64,000 nt of DNA, taken from the NCBI GenBank assembly GCA_902728285.1, contig CACVBU010000049.1, positions 27,970 to 91,969 on the forward strand, read 5' to 3'. Numbering within the stretch: the first letter of the stretch is position 1; each line of letters starts with the position of its first letter. The translations under genes and the position numbers were made by a program. Shown here piece after piece: positions 23,746-34,100 of the stretch. Under the pieces are notes generated by a model. The model did not search any database, was not told where the DNA came from, and was given only the letters and a program-made list of their open reading frames with translations. Origin of the DNA: Clytia hemisphaerica (taxonomy: Eukaryota; Cnidaria; Hydrozoa; Leptothecata; Clytiidae).

Positions 23746-24873
23746 TGAGTAGTTGAATACGTACCGTATCTATCCCTATGATAAAATTACATACTTTTGA
23801 GTAGAAATAAAGTTATGGTAAAGCAGCACTGACAAATTTCTCCAAAAAATATTTTCTTTCAAATTATGAAATATTAAAAGTCTTCTTACAACATTACAAC
23901 TTTTAAAAAGGATTAAATTTTTTCACCATGCTTATGTTTTACTCAATTCTAGTATTTCTTCCAAAACTTATACTTACGTAGAGGGAAATTTAGCAGAATT
24001 TATGGAGAAAAATTAAGAATTCTCAGTTTGGCAACAAAAATGTACTGTACTATAACTTTACTTTAAACTTTTACATATTTTAAAATTGCCAGATTAGTGT
24101 GGCAAGAAAACTCTAAATAAATTTAGCCATAAATCTTCAAGTGTAAAGTTAATTTTATAGTACACAATACTTACAATTTACAGAAAAATGGGTGATATAT
24201 ATGTCACATGTTCCACAACCCATTTTTTCCACATCTCAGTTGTTCAACAAATTCGAACAAGTGGGTTGTGGAACAAATGGGTGCCAAAATAGTCGACAAC
24301 CCAGTTCATTGACAATCCACTTGTTCGACAATCTATATAGTTGTTAGACAGACCAGTTGTTCGAGAAAAGAGTGTCGAACAAGCAAATGGGTGTCGAACT
24401 AATAACTGTCAAACAACTGGTCTAACAAATTTACCGTCGAACAAGTGGGATTTCCCCCAAATTATAGTTGTACGTAGATGAAAATTTGTCAGAATTTATA
24501 TTATGGTGAAAATTAACAACAAAGATTTCTTGAATAGTTAACTTTAATTGCCCCGCAGGGGCTTTTGTTGCTTCACGTAGAGGACTTGCTCGCCAGAAAA
24601 ATATTCATGTTCATGATTCAGATTCATGTTGTTTCGTTCGATTTTTTTCGTGATATTTTTTTAACTTTCGTGCATTTTACACAGAGCATTTGTGAAAGCG
24701 AGAAATCGAAAGTCCCGTCTGCACTGCCAGTCCACACAGCTAAGCTTTCACAAACAACAAACAGCACACAAGATTTCTGCTTGGTTAATATCTTTTTAAC
24801 GTAGTTGCTCAACTGGATTTACTTGAGGGACATTGTTTGCTACTAAATGAATAACTATCAAACTACTGATATT

Positions 24874-24960
24874 GGATCAAACCCACGATTGTCAGAATGG
24901 ACGACATCTTCAATGACAGTAGTGTGCTACACACACCCAGTTATGCGCTGCTCTACCGAA
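24874..24960 (-). repeat. Possible tRNA-derived SINE head or tRNA relic
   Basis: On the minus strand, CGGTAGAGCAGCGC (A-box/D-arm-like) at 24945-24958 is followed by GGTTTGATCC (B-box-like) at 24874-24883. Their spacing of about 65 bp is longer than in a normal tRNA and no acceptor stem pairs, so this is not a functional tRNA. It may be an internal pol III promoter of a degenerate SINE. Confidence 0.3.
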
Positions 24961-25932
24961 ACCCTACTGATATTATAAAGGCATAGAAAAAAGGGAAATT
25001 GAAAGAAACAAAGTTCAGATCCAGTGAAATGTTATCCAACAAAATGAGTGATGTTGTATCATGCAATTCCTTGGTTAGTTAACTTAATCATGCTGTCTCT
25101 GTATATTAACAGGAAAAAAATTGAAGCAACATGAGCGATGCTCTATAAGTAGGACTAAAGAATTTCCAAGAAAGCTGTAAGTTGTAAGTTAGAGTTGGTT
25201 GATACCATACAAAAGGATTCAATTCCATTGTTGAGTTAATTTACATTATTTCATTAATTTCTTCATTAGTAAGTTCTAAAAAAAAACAATGAAAAAATTG
25301 TTAGTTTCAAAATTTACTGATCTGAGTTTCATAAAAAAAAAATTAAGAAAAGTCTACAATCAATGTTATATTCAATGTAGTCCAATGTACACTGAAAAAG
25401 GAAATAATTGTTATTAATTTGTGAAGAACCATGAAAAGAAACTTTGTTTTCAAATATAATATTTCTTTTTGGCATAACATAAAGTAAAATGTACAACAAA
25501 AGCTGCTTGAGGCAAAACTGTTTGCAAGTAAAATGAAATACAAAGCAAAATAATTCACAAGAATTACTAACTTAACAAAAAAGTAATAAAAACAAACAAA
25601 GAGACCTTTTGATTAAACAACAAAAGAAGTTGCAAGCTAAAACAAAAATGTATCTAAAAATAAAATTTGCAAAGCTGTTCAAGATTTGTGATTTACTAGA
25701 CTTAAAGTAGATTGTTACGTTGCTTTTATATTCCTAGAGAAAATAATCAAATACAAAATAGAATAAATCTTGAGGTAGGATGAGAACATGAGGGTCAAAT
25801 AAATGTGAACAAAAAGAACTATCCATGCTATCGAAACAATGTATGAAATTCAAACAATGAAATACAAAATTTTGTATCTAATAACAGAATGTAATAAGAA
25901 CAAATTTCAACCCACAAAGTTTAATATAAATG

Positions 25933-26937
25933 TTATTTCTTACTTTCTGCAATTTTGGTTACTGTGTCATTGTGCAGAAAAATATCAAAGGTGCGAATCT
26001 TCAAAATTTTCTTTGGACCTCCAACAGATTCCACAATTTCTTCAGTTATAAAAAAATCCTCAACATTGTTGTTTTCATCAAGGGTGGTGACAACGACTCC
26101 TTTATCTTTCATTGTCTCGGCTGACAGTTTTTTACATGTTGGATACGGGCACGTATAAATTCCATCTTCGTCAATAATGTCAGTGGAAATGTTCCCTTTG
26201 CATGCGATACATTTCAAATCATCTAACAAATTGATAGACTGGATAGTGACTCTTTTTGAATTGACAATTGGAATGGTTTTCTTCACTACAAAATTTTCGT
26301 TTCTTTCAATCACGGTGGTCAGCATTGCTTCCACTTGTCTGTTTTGGTTGAAACTTGTAATTTTCACATTATGGATGTTGTATGAATTCTTTTCCATGAT
26401 CGGAAGTTGTTTGAAGGAAATTAAGTCAATTATATTAGAATTGTCATTAATAGTGTATGTATAAATTGTTGAATTTGAGTTTTCCTTGACACTGTGATTA
26501 ACAACAGTGCCCTTTAATGATGTAACTTTTTTCAATTCCAATTTAAATATGATGTCATCAATTTTCACGATTTTTCCAACAGCTTCCTTAAACGGTGCAT
26601 CCAATTTTTCTTCTGAAATAATTGTTGAAATGGCATCTAATTTCAATTCCTTTGTTGCATTATTAGAAAGGACATTGCCCATTTTCAATGCAGTTGTAGC
26701 TTTATTGTTTGCAAGAAGAAGTTTCTCTCTCAAAGGTGGGAAAAATGATACACACCTTTTAGTTGTGTCTTCTTGAACAGCCGCAAATTCAAACCATTTA
26801 ATTGAAGATCCATGACTGTTTTTTTTCGGCGATGTTATCACTTTACTCAAGTTTTTAACTGTGAATTTGGTGGTTATTCTTTCTTGATCATCATTATCCA
26901 ATTTTCTTCTTTTAGGAGGGGTTTTTGAATAATCCAT
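25933..26937 (-). CDS. RPA-like single-stranded DNA-binding protein of the Helentron
   Basis: A single intact exon of 334 codons starting MDYSKTPPKRRKLD, an N-terminal basic patch that could act as a nuclear signal. The middle is beta-rich, low in Trp and consistent with tandem OB folds. Near the C-terminus Cys243, Cys246, Cys263 and Cys268 form a zinc-ribbon arrangement comparable to the C-terminal OB/zinc domain of RPA1. In Helitrons such proteins are thought to coat single strands made during rolling-circle replication. It is on the same strand as the Rep and helicase ORFs, 1.5 kb downstream, which supports co-ownership. The OB-fold call is by pattern, not by alignment. Confidence 0.65.
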   Translation of the reverse strand: MDYSKTPPKRRKLDNDDQERITTKFTVKNLSKVITSPKKNSHGSSIKWFEFAAVQEDTTKRCVSFFPPLREKLLLANNKATTALKMGNVLSNNATKELKLDAISTIISEEKLDAPFKEAVGKIVKIDDIIFKLELKKVTSLKGTVVNHSVKENSNSTIYTYTINDNSNIIDLISFKQLPIMEKNSYNIHNVKITSFNQNRQVEAMLTTVIERNENFVVKKTIPIVNSKRVTIQSINLLDDLKCIACKGNISTDIIDEDGIYTCPYPTCKKLSAETMKDKGVVVTTLDENNNVEDFFITEEIVESVGGPKKILKIRTFDIFLHNDTVTKIAESKK

Positions 26938-28410
26938 TTTGAAAGTTCTAAAATTGGAAACTGTTTTGAAGCTAAAAAATTACACATAATTTCTATAAAA
27001 AAGCTATTAAATCTGGACGTTATCTTTTAAGGTTTCAGGAATTCAAAGACAATCATTACATAGAAAAATAGTAACACAGACAGTCTGACTACAAAATATT
27101 TTGACCGCATGACTGCCCACCACAATATCTTCTTCGAAAGTGGCGCGCGTGGTCATTGCTGAATGAATAAAATTATATTTGTCAACAGCGGCGTTACCAA
27201 CAGATCATGTGATACACACCAAGATACGCCTTGCATTCAATCAAATCACGTGATTTGTTTGCACAAAATAGCTGAAAACATTTCGATATTTTTAGTGACC
27301 TGCGCACTTCAACTTTTCCCGATCTATTCATAATGGCGGATTTACCATTTCAGTTTTCGTGTAGCTAGAGCCTTAACAAATAAGGGCGGGCACTTAGAGC
27401 TTTTGATAGACTGGATGAAGCTGATAAGTGGCCCGGTGGTTTTCGCCCATGACCAAATTTTGTTTTGCCTGAAGTTGTAGCTGAGACGCACAACTAAAAT
27501 TTGGAGAAAAACAAACTGAAAGCATTTGCATGACCATTTTTTGCAAATAGGAAGGAAAGGAAGTATTTTTATTAGTATTTGAGTTTATCCAGTGGGATTT
27601 TTAAAACCTTTTGTTGTTTGTGTGTTGCATGGGAAAACTTTTCAAAATGGCGACCCTGGCAATATCCCCTAGTCTACTCCACTGAACTCAGCGTCATCAA
27701 AAATTATCAGAAAGCAAAGTTCAGCCAGGATTAGACTCTATAGTCTAGTTGTGTGACAGATATCTTATATAATTACAATAGATGAAGCTTCTTTGACCCT
27801 GCCGAATCAAAATTACGGGCCATCTTTAATTAAGTGACGTAATGATTTTGCTAACGAATGGCGAAACTTAATGAGAAAACTCTCAAAAATACCTTTTTGG
27901 CATTTTAGGTTTAGGTTGACAAAGGTCGGTTAAAAATTAATGAGCCGATCCCAGAAAAAAGCTGTTATTAACGAAGCAACGAACAACCGAATAGAGGATA
28001 AACCTCAAGGAGGATCCAAAAACAAAGGTGACAACAATCAGTCAGAAATACAGCGTCAAGGAAAATGTGTAACGCATTGAACATTCATCATTGACTGTTG
28101 GGGGAGAAGCGGGAGGGAGAGGGAGAAGAGAGAAGGGGAGTAGGGGGGAGAAAATGTGGGTTAAACTGATAAATATTCGCAAATTTACGTAATAATTATT
28201 GTTTTTGTTATATTATACAATACATTAAAATTATTCATTAAAAAGCAAAATATTATTGGATTGACAACACAAAACACAAAAATTTATTAACATTATTCAA
28301 AGGAAACAAATTCTTCTATTATTACATGTACATTATTAAAACATAATTTTTATTTACAATTTGATCAATACATTCAATTTTCTAAATTATCGTGGTTACT
28401 ATCTATAAAC
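26938..28410. other. Spacer between RPA-like and helicase genes
   Basis: No coding region. 27712-27750 (AGCAAAGTTCAGCCA and a following TAGACTCTA..AGTCTA) recurs at 63880-63915. 27932-27965 (AATTAATGAGCC..ATCC..GAAAA..AGCTG) is a diverged copy of sequence at 38540-38570. 28100-28155 is a purine-rich tract of GGGAGAG-type repeats. The far right is AT-rich and could hold the helicase 3' UTR. Confidence 0.5.
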
Positions 28411-30641
28411 TCAATCGTAGAGTGCCAAGTTAACAAAAACGGTAAAATGATCACTGTAAGGGGATGGCATCCATTCTGCAGGTTTATTGCAACGATCATC
28501 AAAGATAAGGTCTAACGTATTCCCATCAATATGAGTCGGATCTTGACAACGCTGATAATAAATGTTTGGTGGCAATACTTCATTGAGGTCATTTCTGTTA
28601 TCAGGTAGATTGAAATCACCAAGAATAACAGTTGAGTAGTTTACTGGGTCAATTTGTTGCCAAAGTTGATCAAGCTCAATTTGAAGTGATTGTATGAACA
28701 AAGGTATAGAGCTTGTTGGTGGTCTGTAAAGCAAAACAATCAAGTAAATTGTGTTTTTTACGGCAACCAAAACTGGAAGTAAATCTAAGTCACTAACGGT
28801 ATTCAATGTTTTTATGACATTCACATGCATCGCATCATAACTAATAGCTAACCCATGAACAGTTCTTTGATGAATGGTTTTCCAGTTCCGTAGTTTTTCA
28901 TCATCATCTAGTTTTTTTCTGATGTCATTACCGGTCTCTGTAAAGCATAATAAACAACATCGAGACGTATGTAGGCTATCTGATAGAAAATGATTGATAT
29001 GCAAATTCCATGATCGAATATTGAAAAGGCACAAATTTTGACCATTCATTTTTTCTAATGGATGCATTATTGATAAGACTTTATTGGTTCTCATTTCTTC
29101 CATTGCTTCTTTTGCTTTGGAGTTGACAATTATGTGCTTTTCGTGATTGAAGTTTAGTAAATGTATTTTATCACTCGATGTTGCACGAGAAAGAAGAGTA
29201 TAAAGCAGTCCTGGTCCAACTGGTGCTACTCCTTTTCCACTTCTAGTAGATTGGTCTAAATTTCCACTAGCATATTCTAATGTACTTCCTTGTGCTTTGT
29301 GAATTGTGGTTGCAAAAGCGACAATCAATGGAAATTGTTTTCTCGTCACAAATATGCCACCTGATGTTTTAAATGTTTTTACTTCTGGTAATATCGGTAC
29401 GCATGTTTTAGCTCTCCTCGTAGTCTTGGGTCTTTCAATTTATTACCTGAGGAAGGGTTATCAAATTTAACGAATATAACTCCTGAAGGCTTGTTGTTTC
29501 GGATTCCTTGGATATTTTTGACAATACCAGTTGATCCATTTATTAATTTATCCTCTATATCTTTGTTAATTGTAAGCATGACTCTAGCCCCAACACATAT
29601 CGTTAGTTCTTTTGTAAGTCCTGCAGTTTCGTTAATCGGAACAAATTTATTTAGGGATACCTTAGTTCTTGACTCATCTTTCGCTATTGAAGTGCGTTTG
29701 TTAGTCCAATCATCACATCTTCTCAAACACATATCATTTTGTTGGTCTTTCATATGGTTTGTGATGTACATTTTTACAAAATTCTCAGGCCAGTCACTTG
29801 TATCAGTATGCTCAAACGATTTGATTTTTTCAACGTCAGCTGATGTATGGTTACCTTCACGGAGTCTGTTAAGCAATGCTGCAAATTCTGAATCTCCACT
29901 TTGTCTCACGATTTCATCTAATTCATACAGATTAAATTCTTCCCAAGTGAAATCAAAAGGTTTTGGCTCGTAAATTGAATTTTGTCCAACAGGGACTAAT
30001 TGAAAGAAATCACCAATCAAAAATATTGAAACTCCGCCAAATGACTCTACGTAGTTTTCTTTTATCTCTTGTAACCTCTCATTTAGATCTTTGAAAGTCT
30101 TTTCACCTGTCATTGATATTTCATCGATCAATAAAATTTTTAAATGTTTTTTGAATTTTATTCTTAAGTTGTGCAATTCGTCACCACTCAATTTCTTTTT
30201 TATAGAATAAGAACCTTTTCCATAGATTGGCAGTTTAAAGGCTGAGTGCAAAGTAGTTCCGTCAACATTTGTTGCTGCTTTTCCAGTTGATGCAGTTACA
30301 AAAACAGATGGTTCTTTATCATTATCCTGTCCTGGTTCTTTGAGAATCTTTTTCATTTGCTCTGTCAATGTTCGTACTAAAAAGCTTTTTCCTACACCTG
30401 CACCACCGGTTAAAAGAAGTCTAAATGGATCTGGTTTTTCGAGTGATGAATTTTTGTCGGCAAGTTTAACAGTTAATACATATTTGAACAGATAATTGAA
30501 CAAGTTTCGCTGTTTTTTATTGAAGTTAGAACACATATCGTAGAACAAATTAAGAGGCATGTCAGGGTTTCTGTCAGATGTCGTAAAAGGAGCAGATGAT
30601 ATTTCGTTTGTTGAGTTATCGCCTTCATTTTCAAATAACAA
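28411..30641 (-). pseudogene. Helentron Pif1-like helicase plus EEP endonuclease, one frameshift
   Basis: The first part (30641-29379) is a superfamily 1 Pif1-like helicase with Walker A GGAGVGKS (residues 79-86), Walker B LLIDEIS (about 170-176) and downstream motifs. The frame breaks at the T run 29406-29409 (an A run in the coding sense). One base appears to be missing there, and the alternative frame continues seamlessly as ILPEVKTFKTSGGIF into the final helicase motif (TTIHKAQGSTLEY, then LLYTLLSRA). The C-terminal part is an exonuclease-endonuclease-phosphatase domain: FTET, LYRPP, ILGDFN, NTLDLIF and the YSDH box. That fusion is typical of Helentrons and is thought to assist target cleavage. 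The frameshift may be real decay or a sequencing error in a homopolymer. Confidence 0.88.
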
Positions 30642-31176
30642 TAGCGTTCAGTTTGAGGTCGTTGTTGTTATTTTCTGCCCGCGCAGTTTGATTATTAGCC
30701 CGAGAGTGTCATTTGGGCCCGACGCGAAGCGGAGGGCGCAAATGGCACTAGAGGGCTAATAATCAAACTGCAAGGGCAGAATTAATGACGACAACGAACG
30801 AAAGCTTAACGCTATTACTATTATTATCCATATCAGAAATTCAAACAACGTTTTTTTCTAGCGTCAGCCAAGTCTTTTCGCTTCAATGCAATGACTTCAA
30901 CAAGTTTTGAGTACCCTTGCAAGCGGGCCGCAAATGACCAAAAAGTGTTTTTTTCTAACGTCGGTTTAGTCTCACCGCTTCAATGCAACGACTTCAATAA
31001 AGTTCCGAGCGGGCCGCAAATGACGTTATCGCCCTATAACCAGGGCGGTTAATGATATTTCAGCCCTCTGAAGCACGACGCTTTAGTTTTCTCAGCGCGG
31101 GTATGACTATTTGAGTCATAGAACCTTTCAATACCGCCCGCCGTTCGAATCTTTAATGGCTTACTTAATGACCGCT
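30642..31176. mobile_element. 0.5-kb repetitive insertion splitting the Rep-helicase gene
   Basis: The Rep ORF ends at a TAA encoded by the insertion's first bases (AGCGGTCATTAA on the minus strand) and the helicase ORF resumes at its other side in a different frame. Ends are weakly inverted (AGCGGTCATTAA versus AGCGTTCAGTTT). Inside is a 165-bp hairpin (arms about 30645-30705 and 30762-30818, with GCAGTTTGATTATTAGCCC) and a ~95-bp tandem duplication (30849-31024) ending each time in GCGGGCCGCAAATGAC. Unlike the rest of the locus it is GC-rich. No clear target duplication was seen. Confidence 0.7.
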
Positions 31177-34100
31177 ATATGGATAATAATAATCCATATC
31201 AATCAAATCTGGATGAATATTGCGGTAGTCATTCTCTAGTTCATCACCACTACTATTTTCAGAATCGGAACTGTCGTAAACAGGTATATCATTTATATCG
31301 ATTTCATTCACTGCTTCAAAATTAGGATCATGTTTCAAAATATTTGATCTAATATCCTCTTCAACTTCGAGATATCTTTCTTCAAATGTTTCACAGTTTT
31401 CTTTTAAATTATCTTCATTTTCCCAGGGCATGTACAATTGTAATAGCACCATGTAATATTCGTTTCTATTTTTGAGTTTACTAACTTTGTGATAACGTAT
31501 TACGCATGGACGAGTTCTTTTCTTCATTTTGCCCATTCCGTTTTTCAGTGTAATTGACTTGGGTAAATCATTGTTTATTTCAAGAGTTTCGTCAATCTCG
31601 TCATCTGTTTCATTTGCTCCCACTTCATTTTCTGTATCTTTCTTGGGATATGTGTAAGTAGAAGCAAAATCTGCGTAGCACATGTTTTTCAATTTCCTGG
31701 GACGATTTTCATACTTATCAATCATATTCTTTTGGTAAACATTTTTGGAATCGGGGTCAAGTTTAGCTAGATCAGACGGATTTTTCAATATTCTCGTACG
31801 TTTCTCTTTAGGCCCTGTTGGAATGTATTCGACATTGATATTTGACGTTCTCATTTTCAGAGAAAGTGTTCTTTCGATGGCTTCATGAGTTGAAACTTCA
31901 CGCTTCGTTAAAAATACGTTACCTATTGCACGTAATTTATCTTTTACAGCTTTTCCTGTTGCCTCTTTATGTGCCTTTTTCATAAGTTCACTCATATTCC
32001 TTTCAGGCTTGCACATGTAAGAAGTGATATATGCTAAAACTGCATACATATTTGTAACATATTGAATATTCATGTTGGACTGTAATATACTAATCATGAC
32101 TGTGTTGTATGGACCAATATTGGTTTCGTTAGGCGTTCTTTTATACAGTACAGTGAGCTTCTTTTGAACTGTATCTAATGCAGAAAAATAGCCGTCTCTT
32201 GAAAGATCACATGATTGTAACAAACCATCAAGGGTAACATCTTGGAGATCAGTACTACAATTATTGATTTGGTCAAGAACTCTATCCAGGACTTTTTTAC
32301 TTGCTCTATATTCGTTTTTGTCGATTTGTTTACCTCGAATAATGCGAGTTTCTTCACATGGTGGCCATGGAGCCTTAAATCTACATCTCGATCCACTTTT
32401 CTTTCTACATGTTGTTGTATGATGATGCTTTTGAACGGTATTGACTAATGCATATAGCTTTGGGTATTCTTTTTTATCTGGCAATGAACAGGTAATATAT
32501 TTGTCGATAAAATCAACAACTTCGTTGTCTTTATTGGAATCATTTTCATCAATTTTAGGCGCATCTTTGATATGCACTTGAGCGTGAACGTGCTCTAAAC
32601 CTGTTCGATGTTGAAATTCTCTACGGTCATCATAATTTAAAATTTGTCCGATTGGATGCATACCATTCATGAGCATTTTGGGGAAAACCTTATTGAAAAT
32701 ATGATCAATTTGCCTAGCTACTGTCACAGGGTTCCTTTTGAAATATTGAACTTTTTCACTCCAGTTCATATTATTGACATCTTCATCAGTTAAATTCTCT
32801 CCGTATTGCATAGCAACTACTTTGATAATATTTGTCCACTTAAATAGTGCAGCTGTCCATGTAAGAAAGTACGTGCTAGGTCCAAAAACTCGACATTTTG
32901 CTAAAACATCTAACATCATGTTATGACACCATTGTGGGGTTCCTCTAATGTTCTTAAACGAGTTTTGAAAAATTTGATCATCAGATATCATTTGTCTGAC
33001 ATTATCAGGATTCGTTAATCTTCCAGCCGATATATCGCTTTGAAAATGTTTTTTTTGAGAGAAACTAATTGCACTGGCAACATTTGCGCTTTCAGTCCAA
33101 TGTAATGCATTGAAAATATATTGTGGATCAGAAGCAAATCGATCATCTGAAGATTTTAATCTCGCATGAACATATTTTGATGGAGTTATGTTTCTTTCTC
33201 TGGGTGAATTAAAATAATTTTTGGCATCAGGATAATGACCTGGAAATGCTAAAGCTTCCCAATCAGGTTCAGAATAGAATGACACTGGTATTTCATTTTC
33301 GCAAGGAGCAATATTGACTATTTGGTCAGACGATATTTCAGAGGTAGATTGTTTATGAGCAATTTCAATAGCTTCTTCTGAAGAGATTGTTGCACCGGTA
33401 ATGTTATACAATAAAGTTGGCTGAGAAGTGTTATTATCTTTTATCTGTTTTTCAAGGTCATGATCATTTCCTTCGATATTATCATCACTATCACTTTCAT
33501 CATCCTGAGATTGAGCATTTTTGTCTGTCAAAAGTGACCATAATTCTGGGTCTGATCGTAAACTTTCATCTTCCCATCTAGCATTTGGTGCAACGTTTTC
33601 ATAGAATTGATTGATTTCAACTAATTTTTGCAGTGCCTTTGTTACAAAAGCGGGTCGTATGTTTTGCTTATTAACAGAACTTTTATCGGAAAGGCGTCGT
33701 TTTAAAGCAAGAGAAATTAAAAATTCGTCACTACAAATTCTCGGTAAGACCTTTTGAATTTTGTCTAAATTTGCAGGTACCATTACGCACTGTCCTTTTA
33801 AACCTTGTTGTCCTCCTTTATGCTTTGGTACAATAAACATAAATGGAATTATTTGGGAAACTAGCATCATTTCGATTGGACATAATTCCTCTAATTCCGG
33901 AAGTTTTGGCGATAACTGAAGGTTATTAGCTTGGGCTCGTACAGGCAGTTGTTCCTTTTTTATAGCTTTATCACATGGGTGGCAAATCCAGTAAATTTCT
34001 TCAGGATCACAATCAGTATTAGATACATCACACAATTCAAACATGGTCAAACTTTCATACTCCTTGTGAAGAAACCTTTTGCCGTTTCCTTTATACTCCC

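Larger units (their letters stand above)
22771..25932. other. Noncoding; assorted repeats
   Basis: No gene supported. A GC-richer patch at 22920-23100 gives a short ORF (AQSFFPSWGFAPVGLSAL) that is more likely a repeat than a gene. A small inverted-repeat element lies at 23522-23745. 24200-24450 is a cluster of a dozen CCACTTGTTCGACA / TGTCGAACAAGTGG motifs in both orientations, related to 405-475. 24874-24960 has a tRNA-like signature. The rest is AT-rich. Confidence 0.45.

Noticed and set aside
24872-24967. tRNA gene on the minus strand
   Set aside because: A-box and B-box resemble a tRNA but acceptor and T stems do not pair and spacing is too long.
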